A stretch of 64,000 bases of DNA from Pyropia haitanensis (Eukaryota > Rhodophyta > Bangiophyceae > Bangiales > Bangiaceae). Every line of letters starts with the position of its first letter. Positions within the stretch are counted from its first letter, which is position 1. Both the position numbers and the translations under genes were made by a program. The stretch covers positions 5,811,009 to 5,875,008 of the forward strand of contig SDUX01000007.1 of NCBI GenBank assembly GCA_008729055.1, given 5' to 3'. This document shows positions 11,153 through 21,700 of the stretch, piece by piece. The notes beneath the pieces were generated by a model, which was given only the letters and a program-made list of their open reading frames with translations, did no database searches and was not told the origin of the DNA.

Positions 11153-12813
11153 TGCCCCCACCGCGACGGTGCTGTACACCACCCCCGAGACGCTCACCAA
11201 GAACAAGCAGCTGCTGGCGGCACTGCACGCTGTCGCGACTGCGGGGACGCTGCGGCGGTTTGTGGTGGACGAGGCGCACTGCTGCTCGCTGTGGGGCCAC
11301 GACTTTCGGCGCGCCTACCAGGAGCTGGGCATCCTCAAGGCGCGCTTCCCGGACGTGCCCATCCTCGCGCTCACCGCCACCGCCACCCCCGCCGTGCGGC
11401 GGGACGTGTGCGCGACGCTGGCCATCCCGCGGGCGGTGTTCCTCAAGGGCGTGTCGGACCGCCCCAACATCCGGTACGTGGTGCTTCGCAAGACCGACCC
11501 AGAGGGCGAGGCGGGGTCGTCAGCCGCTGCCACGCTCGCTGCCCAGGTGGTGGACGTCGTCCGCACGTACGCGCCCGTGCCGGCCGCCGCGGCGGCGGTG
11601 GCGGCGGCGGCGTCGTCTGGGCACCGCGGCGGGGGGCACCGCCAGCGCGACGCCGCTGCCGCCCCCCCCGCCCCCCCCGCCGCCCTCGTCTACGTCCACG
11701 CCAAGCGCGAGATTGACGGCCTCCTCGCCGCGCTCCGCGCCGCGGGCGTGACCGCCACCCCCTACCACGCCGACATGGACGACGAGGACCGGTCCGCGTC
11801 GGCAGCCGCCTGGTTTGTCAACCGCGTGCAGGTGATGGTCGCGACGGTCGCGTTTGGGCTGGGCGTCTCCAAGCCCGACGTGCGGCTGGTCGTCCACGCG
11901 GGGCTGGTGCGGAGCTTGCAGCGCTTCCAGCAGGAGAGCGGCCGCGCGGGGCGCGACGGCGGCCCCGCCACGTCGGTGGTGCTCGCGTCGGCGGCCGACT
12001 ACCTGGGGGTGCTCAAGCACGCGTCGACCGACTACAACCAGCACGCCGCGGCGGCGGTGCCGGACCTCACCGACGTCATGCGCTACTGCTTTCCGCTCGT
12101 CGAGGCGGGGGACCTGCGGGACCCGCCAGGCGAGGCGACGACGACGACGGCAGCGTCGACTGGGGGAGCCGCCACCAGCTGTAGGGGGGACCCCTGGCGG
12201 CTGTGCCGGCGGGCGGCGCTCGCGCGTCACAACCAGGAGCCCCTCCCCGTCCGTGCCGGCGATGACGGCGCCGCCGCGGCGGCCGACGCGGCGTCCCCCG
12301 ACACCCCCCGCCCCCCCCCCGGGAGACGTGCTGCGACATGTGCGCGCCCGGCGGCCCCGCCTCCCTCGCCGCCGCCGACGTCACCGCCGCCGCCGCCGAC
12401 ATTGTCGCGGTCTTTCGTGCGCGCGCCGCGGCGGGCGCGGAGCCGCCCACGCCGCTCCAGGTCGTTGCGCACTGGCGCCGCGCCGGCGCGGCGGGCCCCG
12501 CGTGGCGAGCGGGCCGCCCCCCGCTGGGCGAGGCGGGGGGGGTGCTCGCGGGGCGGGAGGCCAAGCTCGCGCTCCTCGCCGAGCTCCTCCTCCGGCGGGT
12601 GCTGACGTGCGCGTTTAGCCCCAAGGGGTACGACTACGTGGCGGAGCTGGCGCTCGGGCCCGCCGCGGCGGCGTTGGAGCGGGGGAGGATGCAGGTGGGG
12701 CTGTGGGTGGACCCGCGGGAAGGTGGTGGCGGGGGGGGGGGGGCGGCGGCGGGGGCGGGGATGCTCGCCGGGGGGGAGGAGGGCAACGACCCGGCAAAAG
12801 GCGAAAGAAGTGA
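10350..12813 (+). CDS. RecQ-family ATP-dependent DNA helicase (two apparent frameshifts)
   Basis: A 3'-5' DNA helicase of genome maintenance. The start is ATG 10350; the frame is open upstream but has no ATG. Residues about 70-120 form a likely coiled coil. The helicase core has Walker A ATGSGKS near residue 172, [11 protein letters not shown], the Walker B box DEAHC at 307, LTATATPAV, the RPN motif [10 protein letters not shown], and motif [12 protein letters not shown] near 528. The zinc-binding domain is interrupted: CRR lies in the first frame, whereas CCDMC lies in another frame after a C10 run at 12311-12320. The second frame then gives a winged-helix RQC-like segment ([15 protein letters not shown]). 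A second shift in the G13 run at 12731-12743 would end the protein at 12813 with a basic NLS-like tail GKRRKK. Without that shift the frame runs to 13060. No HRDC domain is seen. Confidence 0.9.
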
Positions 12814-13548
12814 AGCAGGGAGCCCGCCCTGGCAAAGAGATCATCCACCGCGCGCGAGCATCTCGGTCTGGAGGCGGCCGGCCGGCGGGCGGTACCCGCG
12901 GGAGCCCCACCCGCCAGCGCCGCTAAAGGCACTCGTCACCGTTGCGCAGCACAAGGGACCCCACACGCGCCGTGCCGCCGTCGCGGCAGTGGTCGTCGCT
13001 CGGCCGCGCCGCCGCGCGGACGCTCGCCGCGGTCGCCCCGGGGCTGTCGCGGCGGCGTAACCCATCCCCGCTCCCCATCACCCGCGCCGAGCCGCCGCCC
13101 TGGCCGGCCGCCCTGCCCAGGCGCGACAGGCCGCCCCCGGGCGTGTGCCACAAGGGAAAGGGGGGAAACGCAACGGCCGCCCGCCACAGGCACGGCAACG
13201 CGCAGCGGCCGCCGACGCGGCGGCGGTGGCGGTGGCGGCGGCGGCCGCGACGGTGGCGGCGGTCGCCGACGCCGCGCAGGTTGCCGCGCCGGCCTTCCCC
13301 CCAATGGCCGGTCACGGCGGGTCGTGCCGGCAGGACCGACCCGTCGGCGCCGCGATGAGGCGCGGGCTCGCGTGGCGACAGCGCCGCCTGCGCTTGCACG
13401 GCGCCAGCAGACGCAGCACGCCGCCACCATCCGGCCAAAGAGACAGGCAGCGGTTGGCAGACGGCCGCCGCCGCGACAGCAGCGGCGGCGCGGCGGTGCC
13501 GTCGGTGGCGGCGCCAGCGCGTGGCGGCGCGCCGCCCCTACCGCCGCG
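12814..13548. other. Convergent intergenic region between RecQ and the HAD gene
   Basis: No supported gene. The first 250 bases may be the RecQ 3' region, or coding if the second RecQ frame is not shifted. The remainder is GCC/GGC-rich low complexity up to the stop codon of the minus-strand gene. Confidence 0.55.
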
Positions 13549-14814
13549 CTAGCTAGTGTGCCGCGAGAGGCCCAGCGAGATCGCGTCGTACACGTCGTCG
13601 ACCACGTGGTGCGCGCGGTGCACCGGGTCATTCTCCCCCCCCCCCCAGTTGCCCGTGCGCACGAGGACGCTCCGCCACACCCCCCCCGCCCCGTTGGCGC
13701 CCGCCACGTCGCTCGCCGGGTTGTCACCGACCGCGTAGATGGCGGGCGTCGGCGCGGGCAGCCGCAGCGCCGCGCGCTGCGCGTCGAGCCGCCCCGCCGC
13801 GAGCGCGTACTGCACCGCGTGGGGCTTGCCGAGGCGCGTGATGGACAGCGGCGGCCGGCGGCCGCCGCCGCCGCCGGCGGCGGCCGCCACCGCCGCGGCG
13901 TAGACGGCGGTGAGGGCGGTGGTGAAGGCGCCCGTCGCGAGGCGCGGCGACGGGTGGTCGGCGGGGAAGGTCAGGTCCGCGTTGCACGCCACCACCTTGA
14001 CGCGCTGGCGGTGGCCGCCCTCCCCCGCCGCCTGCTCCGCCGCGGCGGCCTCGGCGGCCGGCGGCGGCGCCAACAGCGCGTCGATGGTCAGCTGGATGTC
14101 CCGCCCCCAGTCGGTCGAGTCGTGCATAATGAGCACCGTGCCAACCGGCAGCGCCGCCACCGCCGCCGCGTCGGCCCGCTCGTACGCCTCGCCACGGCGT
14201 GGGGGCGAGAACGGCGCCACCCGCGGCGCCACCCGCGCCGCGTCCGCGGCGGCGAGGACGTTGCGGAAGCCGTAGCCGGCCGCCACGTCCGCGCAGCCGC
14301 GGCCACCAATGACGAGCACCGACGATGGCGGCGGCGGCCGGGCGGCCATGCCGGCCGTCGCCTCGGCCTTGGCGGCCGCCGCCGCCGCCGCGTCGGCGGC
14401 GGCCATGGCCGCCAGCGGCGTGTGCGACAGCACCACCTGCGACGCGTCCACGGCCACGCCGAGGCGGTCGGAGAGGGCCGCCGCGCGGGCGGCTTCGGTG
14501 ACGCCGCCGCCATTGGTGAGGAACAGCAGCGGGTGCGTCGGCGGGCCGCGCGCGCACGCGTACAGCCGCCGCACCGCGGCGGCGGCGCGGGGGAGGGTCG
14601 CGCCGCCGCGGACGAGCACGCCGTCAATGTCGAGGACAAACGCGGGCGCGGGCGGGCGGGGGGTGGGCGTCGCGAGGCCGCGGCCGCCGCCGCCGCCGCC
14701 GGGGGGGGGGGGGGACCCGCCGCCGCGGCCGGCGGCGGCCGCCGCCGCCGCCGCCGCCGCGGCCGCCGTGACGGCGCGGGCGGGCCCCCGTGGTGGGGTA
14801 CAAAGGCGGAGCAT
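13549..14814 (-). CDS. HAD-superfamily class IIA protein, HDHD5/CECR5-like
   Basis: A 421-residue HAD-like hydrolase. The ATG at 14814 (MLRLCTPPRGPARAV) gives an Arg/Ala-rich N-terminus that could be an organelle targeting peptide. Motif I is VLDIDGVLVRG with Asp62 and Asp64. Then come LLFLTNGGG, DASQVVLSHTPL, GYGFRNVL, and a central GRDIQLTIDALL. The C-terminal part has GKPHAVQYALA and YAVGDNPASDVAGANGAG (Asp364 region). The combination of IDGVL, FLTN, LSHTP, GFRNV and GDNPxSDxxGAN matches the CECR5/HDHD5 branch (known family; mitochondrial in animals) rather than phosphoglycolate phosphatase. The substrate is unknown. The frame is intact across the whole length. It is divergent from the gene at 15394. 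Confidence 0.88.
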   Translation of the reverse strand: MLRLCTPPRGPARAVTAAAAAAAAAAAAGRGGGSPPPPGGGGGGRGLATPTPRPPAPAFVLDIDGVLVRGGATLPRAAAAVRRLYACARGPPTHPLLFLTNGGGVTEAARAAALSDRLGVAVDASQVVLSHTPLAAMAAADAAAAAAAKAEATAGMAARPPPPSSVLVIGGRGCADVAAGYGFRNVLAAADAARVAPRVAPFSPPRRGEAYERADAAAVAALPVGTVLIMHDSTDWGRDIQLTIDALLAPPPAAEAAAAEQAAGEGGHRQRVKVVACNADLTFPADHPSPRLATGAFTTALTAVYAAAVAAAAGGGGGRRPPLSITRLGKPHAVQYALAAGRLDAQRAALRLPAPTPAIYAVGDNPASDVAGANGAGGVWRSVLVRTGNWGGGENDPVHRAHHVVDDVYDAISLGLSRHTS

Positions 14815-15393
14815 GGTGGACGGCGTGGGGTGGAGGGAGGGGAGGGCGCGACGGTAGGGGGTTGGGGGGGGGGGGTGGGGGGGCGGCTGGATTGGTGGCC
14901 ACAGCGAGCGGCGGACGCGGGGGGAGCAGCACAGCAGGCAGAGCGATCCGGCGGTCGGCGGGCGATTGGGGGGGCGGAGTGGGGGGGGCGGGGGTGGAAA
15001 CCACGACGAGACAAGGAAAATAAAAATTAAAAAAAAAAAAAAAAAAAGAGGATACGAGGTGGGGGGGGGTGGGGGGGGGGGAAAGGAGCAGAGATGGGAG
15101 CACCCGCGGCCGCCACGGCCGCCGCGGGCGACGACGCGCGTCGCGGGGCGGCGGCACGGCAGCGACGGGCCGTCAACGGCGGGCGGCGGCGGCGGCGGCG
15201 GGTGGCGGCGGCGGCGCCCAAATCCCCGCCGGCGGGTGTCGGTGGCGCTCGCTGCCGCCGCCGCCGGCGGCGGTGCGGATCCGCCGCGCCGCCCGCCGCC
15301 GCCGCCGCCGCTGACGCCGCCGCCGCCGTCTACGGCGGTGCCCCGCCTCGGGCACCGCCGCCGCTTGCGCGTCGTCGGGGGGGTGGGGGCGCC
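14815..15393. other. Divergent promoter region between the HAD gene and the CPCC protein gene
   Basis: No gene seen. It holds G-rich blocks and, near 15020-15048, an A-rich tract with about 19 consecutive A. That is striking in this GC-rich sequence and could be a nucleosome-excluding poly(dA:dT) promoter element serving both genes. The frame of the plus-strand gene is open back to about 15094, so a longer N-terminus is possible. Confidence 0.5.
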
Positions 15394-15894
15394 ATGACTG
15401 GCAGGGCGGTGGCGGCCCCCGTGGCCGTGTCTGTCCTCGACGGTGACCCCCTGCCGCCCGTGGCCACCGTCACCCCTACCCCTACCCCCACCGCCACCCC
15501 TAGCCCCACCCCTACCCCCACCGCCACCCCCACCCCCACCCCCACCCCCACCCCCACCCCCACCGCCACCCCCACCGCCACCGCCACCCCCACCGCCACC
15601 CCCACCCCCACCCCCACCCCCACCCCCACCGCCACCGCCACCGCCACCCCCACCCCCACCCCCACCCCCACCCCCACTTCCACCCCCACCCCCACCCCCA
15701 CCGCCATCCCCACTGCCGCCACCGCCGCCGCCACCCCCATCCCCGCGGTCATCCACGCGGCGGGTAGCAGCAGCGGTGGTGGCGGCGGTCGCGGCGGCAA
15801 CGGCGGCGGCGTCGACCGCGACGGCGGCAGCAGCGACGGCGGGACCGCCGGCGGCGGCGGCCCTGGCGGCGACCGCATCCGCGGCGGCGGCGGC

Positions 15895-15934
<40 letters not shown>

Positions 15935-15948
15935 ACGACGGCAGTGGT

Positions 15949-15979
<31 letters not shown>

Positions 15980-17903
15980 GCCGCCGCCGCCCCCGCCCGC
16001 CCGCGGCGACGACGTGGGCATCGGCGGTCGGCGCGCCCGCCGTAACCATCCGCGCCGCCGCGGCGGACGCGGCGGCGGGGGGCGGTCGCGCCCGCCGCCA
16101 CGCGCGAGGGGTGGCCCGCCGGGACGCGCGGCTGGCCGCGGCCGCGGCGGCCGCGGCGGCCGCGGCGGCGGGGGCGGCCGATGGGCCCGCCGACGGGCGC
16201 GCCATGGCGTCGGCCGCGGCCGGCCGCCGCGGCGGCGGCCGCGGCGCCATTGGCGGTGCCGACGCGGCGGCACCGCCCGCGGCGGCGGCGGACCCCCGCG
16301 GCGCGTCGCCAGCAGGGGAGCTCCGCCTCCGCCAGGCGCTGCTCGCCGTCCTCGACGCGGCGGGCTTTGCCGCCACCCCCGGCGTGTACACCTCGGCCGC
16401 CACTCTCCACAGCGTCTACGCGGCGGCGGTCGCGGCGGCGGCCGCGGCGGGGCGGCCGCCGCTGCCGCCGCCGCCGCCACTCGATGGGGGGGTGTGGCGC
16501 GCCGCGCTCGGCAGGGCGGTGCGGCTGCACGTGGGCCATGGCGACGCCGGCGGTGGGGGTGGGGGTGGGGGTGGGGGTGGGGGTGGGGGTTGGGGGGGGG
16601 GGGGTGGGGGTGGTGCCGCGCTCAAGCGGCGTGGCGCGTACGCGATATCCGCGCCGGGGGTGGCGGCGAGTGGCGGGCCCGCCGCGGTGGCGGCGTGGCG
16701 CGCGGCGGGGCGGGCGGCGGGCGCCGCCGCACGGGCGGCGGCGGCGACCGACGCGGCGGCGGCCGAGACGCGCCGCCGCCGGCAGGCGGCGCGTGCTCAT
16801 CGCGCCCGTGACGCCGGTCGTCGGGGTGGTGACGGCCGTGCCGGCCGTGACAGGTGCGGCGGTGGTGGTGACGGCTGCGACAGCGTCCATGGCGACGCCT
16901 GTTGTCGGGGCGGTGCAGCGGCGGCGGTGGCAGGGGGTGGCACGCCCGGCGGCAGCGGGGAGAACTTTGTGGGTGCCACCTGGCGCTACGCGGACGAGCT
17001 GCTGGCGCTCGGCTGTGGCCCGCTGCTGCTGTCGCTGCGGCTCTTCCCAAACGCCAAGGAGCTCACCGAGTCGTTTGGCGCGCTCGCCGCCGCGCGGGCG
17101 CACCTGGCGCGGCCGCCGCCGCCGCCGCCACCGGCTGCCACCCCAGACGAGACCCCCCCCGGGCAGGGCGGCGCCGCGGCGGCCGCCACCGCTGCAGCCG
17201 CTACCGCCGTGGCCAACGGGAGCCGCCGGTGCGCCCCCCCCCCCCCCCCACCGCCGCGGCTGCTGCCGCTCTCCTCCCCCGACGTGCTCCTCGTCGCGGT
17301 CGGCGACGGCGCCACCCCCCGCACGGCCACCACCTTTGCGCTGCGCACCCGCTGGGCGGCCGCGTCGGTGGACCCCGCCGCGGCGCCCGCCGCGGCCGCC
17401 GCCGCCACCGCCGCCGTTGGCCGGCTCGCCGTCACCCGCGGGCGGGTGCAGGACGTGGCGGTGGCGGTGCCGCCGCGGGCGGCGGTCGTGCTGCTGCTGT
17501 GGCACGCGCACGTGAGCATCGCCGACGCGCTCGACTGCTTGGTGGTGGCGGCGGACGAGGGGGTGCCGCCCGCGGTGGGGGGGGGGGGGCGCCCGCCGAC
17601 CGCGACGGGGTGGGGGGTCTTGGCGGCGTCGGCACGGCCGATGGTGCCGCCGCTGGTGGCGGTGGGGGGGGCGGCCCGGCGGGGGTGGCGGCGGCGGCGG
17701 CGCCCGCCCCGCCGCCGGCGGTTCCCCGCGGGCGGCTCGTGGACGTGGCCGCGATCGTCTGCCCGTGCTGCAACTGGGGCACGGCGCAGGAGACGCTGGC
17801 GGGCTCGCCGCCCGACGTGGCGTACGACGACGCTGCCGTCGCGTCGGCGCGGCGGACGGTGCGGGTGTGGCGGCCGCGGCCGCTGTGGGTGCGGGCGGCG
17901 TGA
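15394..17903 (+). CDS. Conserved uncharacterised protein with Rossmann/methyltransferase-like core and CPCC motif (one apparent frameshift)
   Basis: The N-terminus is low complexity: a Thr-Pro/Thr-Ala hexanucleotide repeat at 15466-15720, then Gly- and Ala-rich stretches. The conserved part starts near 16310 ([17 protein letters not shown]). It continues with [19 protein letters not shown] and [17 protein letters not shown]. Then comes [20 protein letters not shown], like the glycine loop and acidic end of a SAM-binding Rossmann fold, and [12 protein letters not shown]. The last part, [18 protein letters not shown] to [12 protein letters not shown], lies in another frame after the G8 run at 17664-17671; one missing base joins them. 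I recall similar unnamed proteins with the VGDG-TPRT and CPCC motifs in other eukaryotes, but give no function. The true start could be downstream, for example at ATG 16204. Confidence 0.7.
15466..15720 (+). repeat. CACCCC-type hexanucleotide microsatellite encoding Thr-Pro/Ala repeats
   Basis: About 42 units of a six-base pattern (CACCCC, with CACCGC and CTACCC variants). In the overlapping gene this gives alternating Thr and Pro or Ala over residues about 25-109. Its six-base period keeps the reading frame when copy number changes. Confidence 0.9.
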
Positions 17904-18710
17904 GCGGGGATGTGTGTGGACCGTACGTCCCCACTGGAAGGGGGGACGTCCCACGTGCCGCGGCCGGTGCGGGGCGTTCTTGGCCGCCGCCTCCGACGTC
18001 CAGACCCTGTGGAGCACCCTTTCGCAGCGGTAGCTCCCCTCTTCCCGCCGACCCTCTCGCCACCGTCTGGGCGGGCGTATCCTCCCCCCCCCCTCCACCT
18101 CGCCCGCCTTTTGGCCAAGACACAACAAGCGCCGACGCAGCCCGGCTGTGGTCCCACGCAATCAAGCGGAATGCATTGGTGACGCGGCGCGTGGAGGACG
18201 GGGAAAAGGGACAGGGGGGAAGCGGCACAGGCTTCCATTCCCTCCGCTCCTTTCTCGGGCGAGCGGCCGCCCGCCCTTACGTTGCTGTTGGTCGGGTCTG
18301 TCATCTCCGACCGTCCCCGTGTAGCCGCCGCGCCCTCTTCCCGCATTCCCTCGGCTCGGTCTGTATGACATGCGTACCGCGACCAGCGGAGCAGTTCTTC
18401 TCGGTTTTGTTTCGGGGGGCGGGGGGTGTTTGTACGAGAGGCAAGGCCGAGACGGCAGCCGAAGAGAACGCAAGCAGAGAGGCAAGAAACGGCCACTCTT
18501 CCGACACACAAAAAGAGACACGTCCCGCGCTTGTTGTCCCCTCCCCCACGCACGTCCGTCTTCTCCCCCGCCCCGCCCCAGGTTCCACCCCCCACCCCAG
18601 TTTCTCCCCCTCGACCCCAGTTCCCTCGCCCCCCACCCCTCTTCCCCCCCACCTCTCCCGCCCCGTCCCCCCTCCCCCCCCCACGTCACCCCCCCCCTCC
18701 CCCCCGCGCC
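17904..18710. other. Convergent intergenic region
   Basis: It lies between two converging genes. No supported gene. The first half has moderate complexity; the second half (18540-18715) is C-rich, close to the stop codon of the minus-strand lipase. Confidence 0.6.
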
Positions 18711-21700
18711 CTATAGGTGTACAGACACGTACGGGGACCCAGCGGTGGCGCCGTCCGCCGCGAGTAATTGGACGGTCAGCCGCCGCCACCGCGCAACCGC
18801 CGCGGCCTCGGGCGTTGGCGGCGGCAGCGGCAACGCCGGCGAGCCCGCCGCAGCCGCCGCCGCGGCGGCGGCCGACGCGGTCGCCCGGGGGCGCCCGCCC
18901 GCCCCCTTGGCGGCAACGCTGCCGCCGACGACGCCGCCGCCGTCGAGGGCCTCGACCATCGCGTCCAGCTTGAGTATCCGCGTGTTGCCCCGCCGCGACA
19001 GCCGCCGGCCGAGGGCGCTGCCCGCGCCGCTGCCGCTGCTCGGCGCCCCCCCATCGGCGCCGCTGCTGCCGCCAAAGAGGCTGCTGGAGCGGGTGGTGCC
19101 CTTGGGCGACCCCGTCCCCGTGCCGGCCCCGCCAAAGCGCTTCCAGTCGTCGGTCGAGTAGGGGAAGGACCAAAACGGGGGCGTGTACACCGACCCGTGG
19201 TGGCGCTCGCACCACGCGCGCATGGCAAGGAGGTAGCTCGCCTTGCGGTGGTACAGGATGCTCGCCGCGTCGCCGTGCCAGAGCTTGAGCTCCAGCGCGT
19301 TGGGGTCGAGGAACAGCTCCCCGCTGCTGTTGAGGAGCACCTTTTTGCCAACGTGGCGGTAGCCCACCTTGGGCAGCTTGGCTACCACGTCGGGGCCAAC
19401 CACGATGCGCCAGTGGATGGGGATCCTGGCGTCGTACAGGCGGCGGAACGCGTCGTTGCCCGGCCGGGGCGCGCCAAACGTGGACACAAACAGCTCGCGG
19501 CGGCCGAGCCCCAGCCGCAGGAACAGGTCAAACGAGCAGATGGTGGCGAGCGCGCCGCCCAGGCTGTGACCCGTGAGGAAGATGGGCCGCCGCCGCTCGG
19601 CGAGGAGCGACTGCAGCCGCCGCAGCAGCGGCGCCGCGACCGACGCGTACGCGAGCGCAAAGCCCTTGTGGATTTTGGCGCGCTTAAAGTCCCGCGCGCC
19701 GAGCGCGCCCTCGTTGGCAATCGAGTCGGGCGTGTCCTCGACGAGCCGCGTCGGCAGCGCGCTCGCCGCGCGCACGTGGTAAATGTTGAGGTCCGTCTTG
19801 AGGTTGCGCGTGCTGGTCGTGCCCTTGAACGCCACCACGATCCGGTCCGCGCCGTCCACTACCAGCACGTGCGTGTCGGTCGACGCCTCCGAGATGTACT
19901 CGGAGACGACAAACGACAGCGTGTTTTGGTCGGGCGTGAAGGATTCGAGCTTGGGCGTGCCGTAATAGTAGACCAGCCACGCAAAGTTGAACAGCATCAC
20001 GTGCGTCTGCATGACAAAGCAGTTGGTCTGGAGGTCGGGCGCCATGCCGGAAAAGGACGGCGGCTCCCGTTTGCGGTACGTGATGGGTGCCATCTCGTCG
20101 TCAAGCGGCGCGTCGCCGCCGCCATACGCGCCGCCGGCGTAGGGCTCGGCCGCCCGCTGCGACGCGGTTGGCATCCCCGCGTTGTCCGCGGCGCCGCCCG
20201 TGCCGGTGGCGGCGGCCAACCCCTTGGGCTGTCGCGGCACAAACCAGCCCCGAAAGCCGACCGCGTCGGCCGGCAGGTTGACGTACGCGTCGACGGTGAC
20301 GTACGCGAGCAGCAGCACCAGGATGCCGCACGGCACGTACTGGACCTCAAGGTACGACACCTCGTGGATGGCCAGATTGACCACCTGCGCGCCGACGGGC
20401 ATGGCCAGCAGCAGCATCACAAACACCATCCAGTAGACGACGTAAAAGGTGAGGTTGTGGTAGAGGAAGAAGCGGAAGCCAATCTGCTTGGTGCGGAACT
20501 TCATGTAGTCGGTCGCCTTGAGCACCGCCTTGGTCACCAGGATGGAGCGGAGGATCCACCCGACGAGCGCCACCTCCCCCACCGTGATGAGCGACACGGC
20601 AATGACGCCCGCACGCGGCCACATGCCCGTCTCCGAGTAGACAAACAGCATCGCGACGAGCGACGCAAACGGCAGCTCCGACAGGTAGACGTCATAGTAG
20701 AGGTGGATGAACGCCTTGGCGCCCACGTACAAGGCGAGGACGACCAGCTTGGGCACGTAAAACGTCCACCGGATGCGGCCGTCGAGGATGCGGTACGAGT
20801 GCACCGACGCCCACACGTAAAAGAGCGTCGACATGGTAAACGCGCTCGTCTGCACGACCGCGTACACCTGCGTGACGGGCGTGTACCAGCCATACACGCT
20901 GACGTCGACGCCGCGCAGCTGCAGCAGCCGCACAATCACCTCGTACGGGTTGGTGTAGACCGCGACGGCGGCGGTGAGCATCAGCACCCACACCTGCTCG
21001 TGCGTGCGGTTCCGCGCCGACAGCCGCGCGATGCGCAGCGCGTAGATGACAAACAGGGCGGCGGCGTAGACAAAGACGAGCGTGTTGGCCATGTACGTGA
21101 ACCAGTTGAACGCGGCGGGGAACTGGTACAGCCGCAGCGGGCGGCCGGGGCGGAGGCTGGGCGACTCGGTGAGCAGCAGCAGGTACTGGGTGTTGGCGAG
21201 GATGATGACCGCGACCGAGTAGAGGAGGCCGACCAGCGCCGACGCGTGGAGCCAGTGGAGGAGATAGCTAATCTCGCGCGCCTGGATCACCTCGAGCTTG
21301 ACGTACTGCCGCGCCGCCAGGTGCAGCGACACCGCCTCCTCGTCCTCATCGTCGCCGCCAGGCGGCGGGTGCCGGCCGCCCACCCCCTCTGGCTCATCGT
21401 CCGAGTCCCGCTCCGAGAACCGGTCGTCATCGTCGTCCTGTCCGCCCGCGTCCTTGGCGCCACCCACCCCCCCGGGACCACCGAGGAAGCCGCCGCTCCT
21501 GCTCAGCCCGTCCCCGTCGAGGCCGCCATCGGCGGCCGCTGCCGACGGCGTGGCCGCCGCACGCGCCGCGGTGGCGGCCGACGTCATGGCGCCGAGTGGG
21601 CGGCCGCCACGGCGGCGGCGGCCACGCTTGGACGCGGGCCCCCCCGGCGGGGTGGCGCTACCCGCAAACGACGGCGGGTCGTCGTCGGCCGGCGGCGGCA

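Noticed and set aside
12814..13060. Extension of RecQ to 13060
   Set aside because: It is possible without a second frame change, but the added sequence is Arg/Pro/Ala low complexity, while the shifted frame ends in a compact basic tail typical of nuclear proteins.
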